A DNA stretch of 64,000 nucleotides from Desulfosediminicola ganghwensis (lineage in GTDB: Bacteria; Desulfobacterota; Desulfobulbia; Desulfobulbales; Desulfocapsaceae). Position numbers and translations under genes: made by a program. Positions 9,586-18,870 of this stretch are shown here, piece after piece; within the stretch, counting starts at the first letter, position 1; each line of letters opens with the position of its first letter. Where the stretch lies: positions 806,001 through 870,000 of the forward strand of contig NZ_CP050699.1 of the NCBI RefSeq assembly GCF_005116675.2, written 5' to 3'. The notes beneath the pieces are model-generated. The model saw only the letters and a program-made list of their open reading frames with translations, had not been told where the DNA came from and did no database searches.

Positions 9586-10001
9586 GGGGCGGTTCCGCTC
9601 AAGCGTTATTCAGCAGGATACGTATCTTCTCCCTTGTCAGCGTTATATCGAGATGAATCCAGTCCGTGCCGGAATGGTGAAACATCCTGGGGACTACAGG
9701 TGGTCGAGCTATAGGGTTAACGGGCAAGGTGATCCGTCGAAACTGCTCACGCAGCATCCGATCTATAATGACCTTGAGCTAAATTTTAAAGAACGTCTAT
9801 CGGCGTACAGAGAACTGTTCAGGCATGAGTTGGAGCCCGGTGAGATCGATAAAATTCGGAAAGCGACCAACGGGAATTTTGTTTCAGGCACAAGCCGTTT
9901 TCAGGAGGAAGTGGGAGCCATACTTGATCGTCGGGTTACTCCCGGGCGAGCCGGCCGGCCGAGAAAAAGAATGTGAAGAAACAGGAAACGTGGTCTGCCC
10001 C
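9586..10001 (+). pseudogene. RAYT transposase remnant, C-terminal half (copy 2)
   Basis: From GGCGGTTCCGCTCAAGCG on, the sequence is nearly identical to codons 100-229 of the intact transposase at 20991-21680, including MNPVRAGMVKHPGDYRWSSY and the GRPRKRM end. The right end CGTGGTCTGCCCC (9989-10001) is also kept. The first 100 codons, which hold the catalytic HUH motif, are gone. About 90 bases of unrelated sequence beginning with an ATG at 9496 are joined on. The copy cannot be active. The high identity points to a recent truncation. Confidence 0.85.
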
Positions 10002-10049
10002 GTGTCCCGCGAATTGTTTCCTATCATCCAATGTATTTTCTGCAGCATG

Positions 10050-10084
10050 AACCGAAGGCCCTCTCAGAAAGAAGGCCTTCGGTT
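10050..10084 (+). terminator. Hairpin between RAYT remnant and hcp
   Basis: AACCGAAGGCC and GGCCTTCGGTT form a perfect 11-bp stem with a 13-base loop. In the plus direction it is followed by AAGATGTTTTT. It lies 45 bases past the hcp stop on the other strand, so it may also end hcp transcripts, though no U-run is present that way. Confidence 0.55.
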
Positions 10085-10128
10085 AAGATGTTTTTACTGC
10101 AAATAAACGTGATAGAAATGAACCCGCA

Positions 10129-11808
10129 TTAATTACCTGCCATCATGGCTGCAACATCCTCACGGGGGGTCGTTATAGCTTTGAGGTCAAATTTTTCAAT
10201 CAGAACTTTAGCAATGCCTGGAGACAAGAAGCCAGGCAGTGTTGGACCAACTCGAATCCCTTTTACTCCTAATGACAGCAGTGCCAGTAGCACCAGAACC
10301 GCTTTTTGTTCATACCAGGCGATATCAAAAGATAGAGGTAGGTCATTAATGTCATCGAGTTCAAATGCTTTTTGCAGTTCCATGGCAATGACAGCGAGAG
10401 AGTAGGAGTCGTTGCATTGACCAGCATCGAGAACCCTCGGGATGTCTCCTATATCTCCCAAATCCAGTTTATTGTATTTGAATTTGGCACAACCTGCGGT
10501 CAAAATGACTGTATCTGCCGGTAAAGCCTTGGCCACATCAGTATAATAGCTGCGACTTTTATGACGACCATCACATCCTCCCATGACGATAAAGCGTTTT
10601 ATTGCACGGGATTTTACCGCTTCAATCACTTTATCTGCCAGGGCAAGTACTTGACTGTGAGCAAATCCTCCGGTTATCTGGCCTGTTTCAGTTTCCTTTG
10701 GCGGAGGGCATGCTTTTGCCATTTCAATAATGGCTGAGAAATCTTTCTGGCCTCCCTCTGGCCGATCTGGAATATGGGAAACTCCCTCATAACCGACAGC
10801 CCCGGTGGTAAACATCTTGTCTTTGTAATCTACCCCCTTGGGTGGTACCAGGCAGTTTGAGGTGAATAAAGTGGGACCATTAAAGTTGGCAATATCTTCT
10901 TTCTGCAGCCACCAGGCATTGCCGTAATTACCATGCAGATGCGGGTATTTCTTTAACTTCGGATAATAGTTGGCAGGCAGCATCTCACTATGGGTATAGA
11001 TATCGACCCCCTGTTCTTGCGTCTGTTCCAGCAACTCCTCTAAATCCACCAAATCGTGTCCAGTGACCAGAATTCCCGGGTTACTGCCGACCCCAATATT
11101 AACTTGAGTTATTTCAGGGGCCCCGTAAGCTTGTGTATTCGCCTCATCGAGTAAGGCCATTGTCTTCACACCGACTTGGCCAGTTTTTACAACAAGATCA
11201 AACAAATCCTCCTGTGACATGTTTTTGTCCACTAATGCGGCAAGAGCCTCCATAAGGAATTCAAAGATTTCTCTACATGACTTGTTAATTTGGTAAGCAT
11301 GCTCTGCATAGGCAGACATCCCTTTCAATCCGTATAAGATTGTTGCCTTCAGAGAACGCTCATCCTCATTCTCAATCTCCAGCCAGCCACCGGTCCCACT
11401 TTCTGCTTTGGATGTAATTTCGTTCTCATCGGCGGGAACCCAAGTGGCACATTCCGGTACGGGCTTGGCAAAATCCTGACCATGTTTCTGGCTGAATGCC
11501 TTGAGGTAGGAAGCTTTCAGCTCTTCTCTGATTTTGAGACTTTCTTTTATGGAACGTATGAAGAAATCACGGTCAAAATTGGCGTTGGTAATTGTTGCAA
11601 AAAGACCCTTGTCGATAAAAAAACCTGCTTTTTCGTTGTATATATCAAACTCTTTTGCCTTGTGTCCCCAGAACGAAATCCCTTTCAAGCACCAGATGAA
11701 TAGATCCTGCAGGTTGGCGACTTCTGCTGTTTTCCCACACATCCCCTGCTTCGCCGAGCATCCAACATTCTTCATTGTCTCTTGGCATTGGTGACAAAAC
11801 ATGGCCAT
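10129..11808 (-). CDS. hcp: Hybrid-cluster protein / hydroxylamine reductase, 559 aa
   Basis: Hcp carries an Fe-S cluster and an Fe-S-O hybrid cluster. It reduces hydroxylamine in vitro and is linked to nitric oxide and nitrosative stress in anaerobes. The N-terminal Cys set is C5-x2-C8-x8-C17-x6-C24 in MFCHQCQ and [11 protein letters not shown]. Hybrid-cluster ligand regions are recognisable: [27 protein letters not shown] and [15 protein letters not shown]. Length is normal. The ribosome-binding site AGGGGGATGG is good. The gene is alone; no hcr reductase follows. A TTGGCCAA palindrome at about 11931-11938 lies in the upstream region, but I cannot assign a regulator to it. Confidence 0.93.
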   Translation of the reverse strand: MAMFCHQCQETMKNVGCSAKQGMCGKTAEVANLQDLFIWCLKGISFWGHKAKEFDIYNEKAGFFIDKGLFATITNANFDRDFFIRSIKESLKIREELKASYLKAFSQKHGQDFAKPVPECATWVPADENEITSKAESGTGGWLEIENEDERSLKATILYGLKGMSAYAEHAYQINKSCREIFEFLMEALAALVDKNMSQEDLFDLVVKTGQVGVKTMALLDEANTQAYGAPEITQVNIGVGSNPGILVTGHDLVDLEELLEQTQEQGVDIYTHSEMLPANYYPKLKKYPHLHGNYGNAWWLQKEDIANFNGPTLFTSNCLVPPKGVDYKDKMFTTGAVGYEGVSHIPDRPEGGQKDFSAIIEMAKACPPPKETETGQITGGFAHSQVLALADKVIEAVKSRAIKRFIVMGGCDGRHKSRSYYTDVAKALPADTVILTAGCAKFKYNKLDLGDIGDIPRVLDAGQCNDSYSLAVIAMELQKAFELDDINDLPLSFDIAWYEQKAVLVLLALLSLGVKGIRVGPTLPGFLSPGIAKVLIEKFDLKAITTPREDVAAMMAGN

Positions 11809-11984
11809 AATCCATCCCCCTGTTATAGTTGTTGATTGGCGTAGGTCTATTAATCGTTCCCAGATCAGTTAAAATACAGACAAAACCCCGAATAAGTTCT
11901 AACGAGTTATCCTGAAAGAATAGCACTTTTGGCCAATATATTTCAAATTTCAAGCGGCTGTTAAAGGGTATCTAATCTTTACAG

Positions 11985-12262
11985 GTTACCATTCAGCAGG
12001 ATACGTACCTTCTCACTTGTCAGCGCCATATCGAGATGAATCCAGTCGGTGCCGGAATGGTGAAACATCCTGGGGAGTGCAGGTGGTCGAGCTATAGGGT
12101 TAATGGGCAAGGTGATCCGTCATAACTGCTCACACAGCATCCGAACCATAATGACCTGGGCCAAAAGTCCAAAGAACGTTTATCGGCGTACAGAGAACTG
12201 TTCAAGCATGAGATGGAGCTTGGTGAGATCTATAAAATACGGAAAGCGACCAACTGCAATTG
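11985..12262 (+). pseudogene. RAYT transposase remnant, internal piece (copy 3)
   Basis: About 275 bases align with codons 105-195 of the intact transposase (ATTCAGCAGGATACGT through ATACGGAAAGCGACCAAC). They carry many substitutions, including a CGA-to-TAA-type stop in GATCCGTCATAACTG. Both ends of the element are missing. This is the oldest-looking of three copies in the window. It lies on the other side of hcp from copy 2, so hcp is bracketed by remnants. Confidence 0.8.
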
Positions 12263-12632
12263 TGACATAAACCAGGGTGAAACCTTCTCGAGGTGTAGCA
12301 AAACAGCCAACACAGATGCTCCATTATCACCTCTTTCCAAATATAGGTATTCATTACTACGGGGCAAAATTTGCACGACCGGACCAGCGCCCATTACGCA
12401 CTTTCAAAGTTCTGCGGACTAAAGACAGACTGTTACAACCATGTCACCAATAGTTTGCTTCTGTTCAGCTATATTGGCGCTAGTGTCTGCCAGGATAAAA
12501 ACGGCGTATACCAGCGCAGCCCTAAACTGTAATTTCCTACAAGTCAGGACAGTAACCGATATAAGATATTTGGTTATTTGCCGGTATAGGTGTGCTTACA
12601 TGAAGCGTAAAACAATATCGGTATGGCCAACA
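12263..12632. other. Intergenic region, nothing recognised
   Basis: About 370 bases with only short, unsupported frames. No repeat, hairpin with a U-run, or RNA gene was recognised. Confidence 0.4.
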
Positions 12633-13610
12633 TCATGGCACGTCCAAAGAGCCCTTTAGGGAAGCATTATTTACATATTTATCGAGTAGCACCTGATTGC
12701 GTATATTAGCTTTCCGCTCCAGATCTCTTACGATCCCAATATACTTTTCCGCAACCGGTGACAGTGCCCGGTCCCGAAGGTACATAAATCCATATTCTGT
12801 TACCAGCCACGGTGCCAGATACGGCAATACAGAGAGTTGACCGTTTTCGAGTTCACTTTCGATCTGCAACGGTACTGCCACCCCGAATGCATCGCTTTCA
12901 AGCACAATCTGCTTGGCACTGGAGAAATTTTCCACTTCCAGTGACGGAAGCACATAATCCTGATTCTCAACCTGGTACAGTTTGCCGGGCATAAGAGAAG
13001 CAATTTGCTTCGGTACTTTCGTAAACACGAGCGGATAAGGCGTAAAATCTGCCCCGATCAAATCCTCTTTTTTCAGTAATGGGTGATTTGAACGACAGAA
13101 GAACACCCCCTGATGTTTTCCCAGGGATTGAACTTCCAGGTATTCATTCTCTTTTGCTCTGCTTATTTCTGTAAGCCCGAGATCAATACCCTTCGTCAGA
13201 ATCAACCTTTCAATCTCAATATAGTCATGAACCAGGGCTTTACCTTTCAGCTCCGGGTACTCAGATATCAGTATACCTAAAGCCTGATATGCAGAAATTT
13301 GTGAAAAATAGCACCCCAATGCCACCGTCAGCGCCCCGGTGCCAAGTCCTTTGATGAGCTGAATTTCCCGCTCAAGCTCTGAAAGTTCTATGGAAATGCT
13401 ATTTATATATTTTTTCAAAACCTCACCATAAACAGTTATCGAGACCCCGCTTGGATGCCTGTGGAAAAGCTGCACTCCAAGAGAATGTTCCAGGTTGGCA
13501 ATGCTTCTGGAAAATGCCGGCCTAGATATGTTTTGAGTCAGGGCGGCCTTCCTGAAAGAACCATGCTCAATAAGGGCGTTTGCGTGAATAAGTTGATGAA
13601 TTTTTATCAT
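12633..13610 (-). CDS. LysR-family transcriptional regulator, 325 aa
   Basis: An N-terminal winged helix-turn-helix spans about residues 1-60 (HGSFRKAALTQNISRPAFSR, then LEHSLGVQLFHR). A LysR substrate-binding domain follows (about 90-300). Start chosen at the ATG giving MIKIHQLIHANAL, because LysR proteins begin a few residues before the first helix. The longer frame to 13709 adds 33 unlikely residues. It binds DNA and responds to a small molecule through the C-terminal domain. LysR regulators often control a divergent neighbour, but here about 1 kb of non-coding DNA separates it from the next gene. The target is unknown. Confidence 0.88.
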   Translation of the reverse strand: MIKIHQLIHANALIEHGSFRKAALTQNISRPAFSRSIANLEHSLGVQLFHRHPSGVSITVYGEVLKKYINSISIELSELEREIQLIKGLGTGALTVALGCYFSQISAYQALGILISEYPELKGKALVHDYIEIERLILTKGIDLGLTEISRAKENEYLEVQSLGKHQGVFFCRSNHPLLKKEDLIGADFTPYPLVFTKVPKQIASLMPGKLYQVENQDYVLPSLEVENFSSAKQIVLESDAFGVAVPLQIESELENGQLSVLPYLAPWLVTEYGFMYLRDRALSPVAEKYIGIVRDLERKANIRNQVLLDKYVNNASLKGSLDVP

Positions 13611-14618
13611 GGATTGCCTGCGGGAAATAATAAGCAGATTCACATCGGGCGGAGAAACACAAGGGTGCAACGAATATACACCTGTTGCTCTCGTTTCGTT
13701 GACCTTCACTTATCTGAAATGTATCGGAATATGAAATTACATGATGCTGCTGGGAGCTAATCCAAACGGTCTGACCTATTTTATAGGTCAGATTTCTAAT
13801 ATATTAATCGCACTTATATTATTAAATCTCTCTGCATGTTAGGTGCGGCGAATATCTACTATGATCACGGGAAATACGCAACGAATAAATTTAAATATTT
13901 TCCACTACAAAACAGATAATTAGCGGCCTCACCTTTCGCTTTCTGAGGCTTACTTTTTAGTAAAGAAATTAATAGTCATTTACTTTACCGGAAAGACTTC
14001 AGGCAAAATACACACAGATGTGATCACTGTCGCTGCAGTTCATTCATTTCCAAGAGTCAGCCCTTGATCAACAACGGTGAATCAAAATAGAATGGGTATG
14101 CTCTAACCAGCCATTACAGGCGTAGATGATAGACAAATAATCGGAGCAACCCGGTGCAAAAAAGGTTCACGACGTATTCAATCATTGCACTTGATTTTCA
14201 TTCCTTGGCAAATTAATTACATACCACACCGCAGGATATCTAACAGATAACATTAGAACTTCTGTCAAAAAGATACGTATTGCCCTATTTAATCATTTGG
14301 CGACACAGATCGTTTTCATCAGTTTTGTGCACGTGCCTTAGGTGAAACGAGGTCGATGGGTATAGATGAGAAAGATATCATCACAGCCCTATCACGCTAT
14401 CAGACGCTGTAAAAATAGCTTACCCCGCTAAAATCCCATGGTCATTAATAAGTCAGCAAGCGCTCTGCAAACGTTTGCATACGAACGAATTCGTCCTTTA
14501 CAGAATACGGAGTCCAAGCCCCTCGGATTACAATTCATCGTTATCAGTACCATTACTTTTTTATACTTGAATACGACATGCTCATTCATCCTCCAACCCT
14601 TTTTCTGATGATCCGATT
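13611..14618. other. 1-kb intergenic region with palindromes
   Basis: A long non-coding gap between the divergent LysR gene and the signalling block. It is AT-rich, with no supported gene. Two palindromes stand close together: TGCAAACGTTTGCA (14466-14479) and ACGAATTCGT (14485-14494). It may hold the promoter region of the PHP-led operon. Confidence 0.5.
14466..14494. promoter_or_regulatory. Tandem palindromes, LacI/PurR-like operator
   Basis: TGCAAACGTTTGCA is a perfect 14-bp palindrome closely resembling LacI/GalR-family operators such as the PurR box (GCAAACGTTTGC core). A second palindrome ACGAATTCGT follows 5 bases later. The pair lies 125 bases before the PHP gene. No LacI-family gene is in the window, so the regulator is unknown. 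Confidence 0.4.
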
Positions 14619-15257
14619 ATGACAGCAAACAAGGACAACCACTGCTTCTCAATTGATATGCATGTCCACACCTCACGCTATTCAGAGTGTGCCGAGTCAC
14701 TTGACCCTCGTCAGATTGACAGCTATGCGATGAGAGCCGGTCTCCACGCTGTGGTCATCACCGAACACAACACCATGTGGGGAAATAATGAAATCAAGGA
14801 ACTCCAAGCGCAGATGAGTTCGATTCTTCTCTTTAACGGTATTGAAGTTACCACGAATGGTGGGCACCATCTAGTGATCCTGGGGGTGGATGAAAACACC
14901 CCTTTACCAAAGGGTATAAGCTGCAGTGATGCCATCTCCACGGCCCATGAGCAGGGTGGGGTTGCCATACTTGCGCATCCCTACCGAAATGGCCTGCCCC
15001 CGCTGCATACCATTGAGATGGTTGATGCCGTAGAGATTGCCTCTACTTCGCTATCAAGAAAAGAGACCGACCTCTCTTGTCACCTGGCGCAGTTTCTGGG
15101 CAAACAAGCAATCGGATGCAGTGATGCCCATGCCCTGACCAGAATTGGCTGGTCCTATACCCAGTTCCCCTGTTCCCCACGCGACACCAGCCACCTGTGC
15201 CAGATGATCAGACAAGGTTTAGGCAATCCGGTGATGCCGAAGCGATGTTTCAACTGA
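14619..15257 (+). CDS. PHP-domain metal-dependent phosphoesterase, 212 aa
   Basis: The PHP fold binds two or three metals and hydrolyses phosphate esters. Metal ligands appear in order: DMHVHTSRYSE (about 13-23), TEHNTMWG (about 48), EVTTNGGHHLVILG (about 76), LAHPYRNG (about 117) and the late GCSDAHAL (about 168). Length is typical of stand-alone PHP proteins. It leads a same-strand block of signalling genes and ends 9 bases before the ATPase gene. A link to that pathway is inferred from position only. There is no good ribosome-binding site before the ATG. Confidence 0.8.
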   Translation: MTANKDNHCFSIDMHVHTSRYSECAESLDPRQIDSYAMRAGLHAVVITEHNTMWGNNEIKELQAQMSSILLFNGIEVTTNGGHHLVILGVDENTPLPKGISCSDAISTAHEQGGVAILAHPYRNGLPPLHTIEMVDAVEIASTSLSRKETDLSCHLAQFLGKQAIGCSDAHALTRIGWSYTQFPCSPRDTSHLCQMIRQGLGNPVMPKRCFN

Positions 15258-15266
15258 GGTTCCCAT

Positions 15267-15785
15267 ATGTTTCAGGATAACCTGACCAGAGACGCCATAA
15301 CGCGACAACTCCATCCAGTCATTTCAACTTTTGAAGAAGAGGTGATCCCGCAACAGGTCAAACTGCTGCCCAATAATCGGTACACCACTGATTACGCCTG
15401 GATGTATTCTTTTGAAAAAAAACTTAAATACCGGATTCAGAGGTTACTCGGACGAAAGTTAGTACCCAGGCGGGAAAGAATTCTCTTCGGACCTGGGGGA
15501 GTTGTCTCTGAGGCGATATCGAACGCTTTCGTCCACGGTCATCAAAAAGACCGATACATGCCAATCCGGGTATGGGCCACAGTGTCAAAGAAAGGTTTGG
15601 GCTTCTCTATCGTGGACATGGGAAGCGGCTTTGACATTGCGGAAGTTCAGCAGACGTACAGCAATGGCCGGCAGTTCTTTAACATTGCCGGCAATGGTTT
15701 TTCTCTGTTTCACCAATCCAGCGATTTTACCGCCTGCTACCAAATGTACGGTAAGGAACTCTGCATTATTTACCCGCTTAGGTAA
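15267..15785 (+). CDS. RsbW-like ATP-binding protein (HATPase_c), 172 aa
   Basis: A single Bergerat-fold ATPase of the anti-sigma/serine kinase type. The N-box is EAISNAFVHGH (about 87-97), the G1 box DMGSGFD (about 118), and the later Gly-rich loop AGNGFSLFHQ (about 142). There is no His phosphorylation domain, so it is not a classic sensor kinase. Such proteins usually bind and inhibit a sigma factor or act through an anti-sigma antagonist. No antagonist or sigma factor is adjacent. It may instead work with the receiver-kinase encoded 58 bases downstream. The role is inferred. Confidence 0.72.
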   Translation: MFQDNLTRDAITRQLHPVISTFEEEVIPQQVKLLPNNRYTTDYAWMYSFEKKLKYRIQRLLGRKLVPRRERILFGPGGVVSEAISNAFVHGHQKDRYMPIRVWATVSKKGLGFSIVDMGSGFDIAEVQQTYSNGRQFFNIAGNGFSLFHQSSDFTACYQMYGKELCIIYPLR

Positions 15786-15843
15786 AGCAGGTTCCCCCCA
15801 CTCCGGGTCGGATTACAATAACTCTTCCTGCGTGAGATAAGCC

Positions 15844-17319
15844 ATGGGCAAGAAAAAGGAAATTTTCATCATTAGTAGCGACCCCAAGATAACAGTGCTC
15901 CTGGAAAACTATCTTGTCCAGGAGGGCCATCAGGTCCGTAATGCGCAGGACGCCTTTGCGGCGCTCGGCCTGTTGAAGGATTACCAGCCGCAAATTATCT
16001 ATATTGACCAAACAATTCCCGAATTAGGCGGTGAGAGGCTGGCGCTGATGATACGGGAAATCCCGCGGTTAAAGTCATGCTATATCGTCATTCTGTCAGT
16101 TCCATCTGCTGAAAAGAGGCTGAACCTGGAAGCCATTGGTGCCGATTGCGCTATTGTCAAAGGACCATTCAGCGCTATGTCAGAAGACATTGCTAAAACC
16201 CTGTGCGAGGCGGAATCCCCCACTTCCACCGTCCCTACCCTCGAGGGATATGGTGGTTTGGACCCAACACAGATCACCCAAGAATTGTTGAGTCAGAACA
16301 AGCACCTTGAATCCCTTCTTGAGTGCATATCAGAAGGTATAATTGAGATTGAACGAGGACGTATTCTTTATGCGAATAAATCGGCCATAGCGTTCCTGCG
16401 CACCACAAGAGAATCCCTGGTAGGCTCATCTATCGATGAACTTCCGGATACTCAAGCGCGCGATATTCTCAACCCCCCTAAAGTATCATGCGCCCAATCA
16501 GGGCGCGAGAAAGCAAACAGTTTCATCGCCAATATCTTCGATAAGCAGCTCCTGGTGAACGGGCTCGATCTTTTCTCAGAGAAAAGAATAGTTTTACTCA
16601 CCGACATTACAGAAAGAAAGCGGATGGAGGCCATTGTCGAGGCAACAAACCTCACCCAAAACCTGGGGTATATCTTCTCCGGGATCAGGCATGAAATCGG
16701 TAATCCGGTGAACTCAATTAAAATGGCCCTCACCGTTTTGCAAAAAAATCTCGCCATCTATGATCGGCACAAGACTGCTGAATTCATCAATCGTTCCCTT
16801 GAGGAGGTTACCCGGCTCGAATACCTGCTTCGGGCTTTGAAGAACTACAGTCTTTTTGAAAAACCGGTGATCCAGCAAACCTCAATTGAACAGTTTTTCC
16901 GGAGCATTCTCCCTCTGGTTAAAGAAGACCTGGAAAATAAAGGTATCAGGGTCTGGACCGATATACAGAAAGACGACCTGACAGCCATGACCGACAGCCG
17001 TGCCCTTCACCACGTTCTTTTAAATCTCATAACCAACGCTGCCGATGCAGTCACAGGCAAAGAGGCACCTTACATAACTCTCTCGGCTAAAGAGAAATCG
17101 GGCAAAATTGTTATCAAGGTTGATGACAACGGTTGCGGCATTGCCAAAGAGGATTTCGCCAATATTTTTACTCCGTTTTTCACCTCCAAACCGCAGGGAA
17201 CAGGTCTTGGCCTGGCCATTGTCGAGAAGATGCTGAAGAGCATGAAGGGGCAGATAGAGATCGATTCAATTCGCGATTTCGGCACCACCGTTACCGTAAC
17301 CTTACCCGAGGGAACCTGA
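15844..17319 (+). CDS. Receiver-PAS-histidine kinase, 491 aa
   Basis: A cytoplasmic kinase that starts with a receiver domain (about 5-120; IIYIDQTIPELGG holds the probable phospho-Asp). A PAS-like sensor follows (about 155-265). The HisKA box is RHEIGNPVNSIK (His about 282). The HATPase domain has DDNGCGI (about 427) and GTGLGLAIV (about 452). The receiver first and kinase last layout suggests it sits in the middle of a relay. Its stop overlaps the start of the sigma-54 regulator by one base (TGATG), so the two are translationally coupled and surely cognate. Confidence 0.9.
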   Translation: MGKKKEIFIISSDPKITVLLENYLVQEGHQVRNAQDAFAALGLLKDYQPQIIYIDQTIPELGGERLALMIREIPRLKSCYIVILSVPSAEKRLNLEAIGADCAIVKGPFSAMSEDIAKTLCEAESPTSTVPTLEGYGGLDPTQITQELLSQNKHLESLLECISEGIIEIERGRILYANKSAIAFLRTTRESLVGSSIDELPDTQARDILNPPKVSCAQSGREKANSFIANIFDKQLLVNGLDLFSEKRIVLLTDITERKRMEAIVEATNLTQNLGYIFSGIRHEIGNPVNSIKMALTVLQKNLAIYDRHKTAEFINRSLEEVTRLEYLLRALKNYSLFEKPVIQQTSIEQFFRSILPLVKEDLENKGIRVWTDIQKDDLTAMTDSRALHHVLLNLITNAADAVTGKEAPYITLSAKEKSGKIVIKVDDNGCGIAKEDFANIFTPFFTSKPQGTGLGLAIVEKMLKSMKGQIEIDSIRDFGTTVTVTLPEGT

Positions 17320-18677
17320 TGGGTGCTTTTAAAAAAAAATCGTTACTTATCATTGATGACAACCAGCTCTTCGTTGATAGTCTCAAGCAATATCTCGCCA
17401 GCGGCAATTACGAAATTTTCACAGCCCACGGCGTAAAAGATGGTGAACGAATCTGTCTCAGCAGGAAAGTCGATGTCGTGTTGCTGGACCAGAAACTGCC
17501 AGATGGAAACGGTAGTGATCTTTGCAGAACACTTTTAAGTAAAAACGATTGTATAAAAATCATTTTTATCACCGCCTTTCCTAATCTTGATGGTGCCGTA
17601 AACGCCTTGCGAAATGGTGCTTGTGATTATCTCACCAAGCCCATGGAACTTGATGAAGTGGTTTCGAGCATTAACAGGGCCTTCAGATCCCTTGAATTGG
17701 AGACGGTCGGGCAGATCCAGAACGACAAGGAGAACCTTGATAGTGAGAACGAACTCATAGGGGAAGACAGCAGCTTAAGTGAAATTCGTTACATCATCCA
17801 ACTCGCAGCACTCAATAAAGTGCCGGTATTGATCAGCGGAGAAACAGGAACAGGCAAAGGCATCGTTGCCAGAGCCATCCATTACAGCAAAAAAAACAGA
17901 AAAAGCAGCTTTGTAGGGGTCAACTGCGCCGCTTTGCCGGAAAACCTGATAGAAGCCGAGTTGTTCGGCTATGAAAAAGGCGCTTTTACCAGTGCAGAAT
18001 CCGCCAAAAAAGGTGTTTTCGAACTTGCCGACGGCGGTACCCTTTTCCTTGATGAAATTGGCGAACTGCCATTGCACTTGCAGTCTAAAATGCTGGGGGT
18101 GCTGGATGATCACAGAGTCAAAAGGCTGGGCGGGGAATTATCCAAGACTGTCTCAGTGCAAGTAATCGCCGCCACCAACAGAAATCTGGAAGAAGCTGCC
18201 CGGCAGAACAGTTTCAGGCAGGATCTTTATTATCGCCTTTCCGTTCTCCCTATCCATATGCCCCCACTGCGAAAAAGAAGAGATGATATTGAAGCGCTCT
18301 GTCATCATTTCATTAAACATTCTGCCGTCAATCCAAATGTAACTCTGGGTGAGAACGAGATAGAGCAACTCAAGGGCTACCCATGGCCAGGCAACATAAG
18401 GGAGTTAAAAAATGTAATAGAACGCGCTTTGATTTTTCAAAGAGCCGGTCAAATCTTTCCATCTGAGCTACTCAGCAATCACGTTCGCAACCTTCCATCA
18501 GAAGAACCGGCCAAGTTCCCCCTCGTCACTTTGGAGGAAATGGAAAAAGAGCATATCACAAGTTCGTTGATGACACTGGATCATAATCACACCCAAACTG
18601 CAAAAGCTCTGGGCATCTCTCGCTCTACCCTCCTGAGAAAAATGAAAAAATATAACATAGAGTTTGCTGCATCATAA
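17319..18677 (+). CDS. Sigma-54-dependent response regulator, 452 aa
   Basis: An NtrC-type regulator: receiver (about 6-125, VVLLDQKLPDGNG), AAA+ sigma-54 activation domain (about 146-385) and a Fis-type helix-turn-helix at the end (TAKALGISRSTLLRKMKKY). Walker A is GETGTGKG (about 174) and Walker B is GGTLFLDEIGEL. The sigma-54-contacting loop reads GAFTSA rather than GAFTGA. Start set at the ATG overlapping the kinase stop; the longer frame from 17133 lies inside the kinase gene. It should activate sigma-54 promoters on phosphorylation by the upstream kinase. Targets are not evident here. Confidence 0.92.
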   Translation: MGAFKKKSLLIIDDNQLFVDSLKQYLASGNYEIFTAHGVKDGERICLSRKVDVVLLDQKLPDGNGSDLCRTLLSKNDCIKIIFITAFPNLDGAVNALRNGACDYLTKPMELDEVVSSINRAFRSLELETVGQIQNDKENLDSENELIGEDSSLSEIRYIIQLAALNKVPVLISGETGTGKGIVARAIHYSKKNRKSSFVGVNCAALPENLIEAELFGYEKGAFTSAESAKKGVFELADGGTLFLDEIGELPLHLQSKMLGVLDDHRVKRLGGELSKTVSVQVIAATNRNLEEAARQNSFRQDLYYRLSVLPIHMPPLRKRRDDIEALCHHFIKHSAVNPNVTLGENEIEQLKGYPWPGNIRELKNVIERALIFQRAGQIFPSELLSNHVRNLPSEEPAKFPLVTLEEMEKEHITSSLMTLDHNHTQTAKALGISRSTLLRKMKKYNIEFAAS

Positions 18678-18870
18678 TGAGACACTGCCCCAAAACAGGT
18701 CACTCTATTTGCTACACCTGTCCGCGCCCCTGCCACCCAGGGCATTATATCCACCTGTAGTTCTGCCCTTATAGCTATTGCGAGTTGTCTGGAACAGTTT
18801 ATGCATAATGATTCCAGCAACATGCAACTTATTTTCATCCAGATTAATCCATTTTTCTCTTTTTGCGGCT

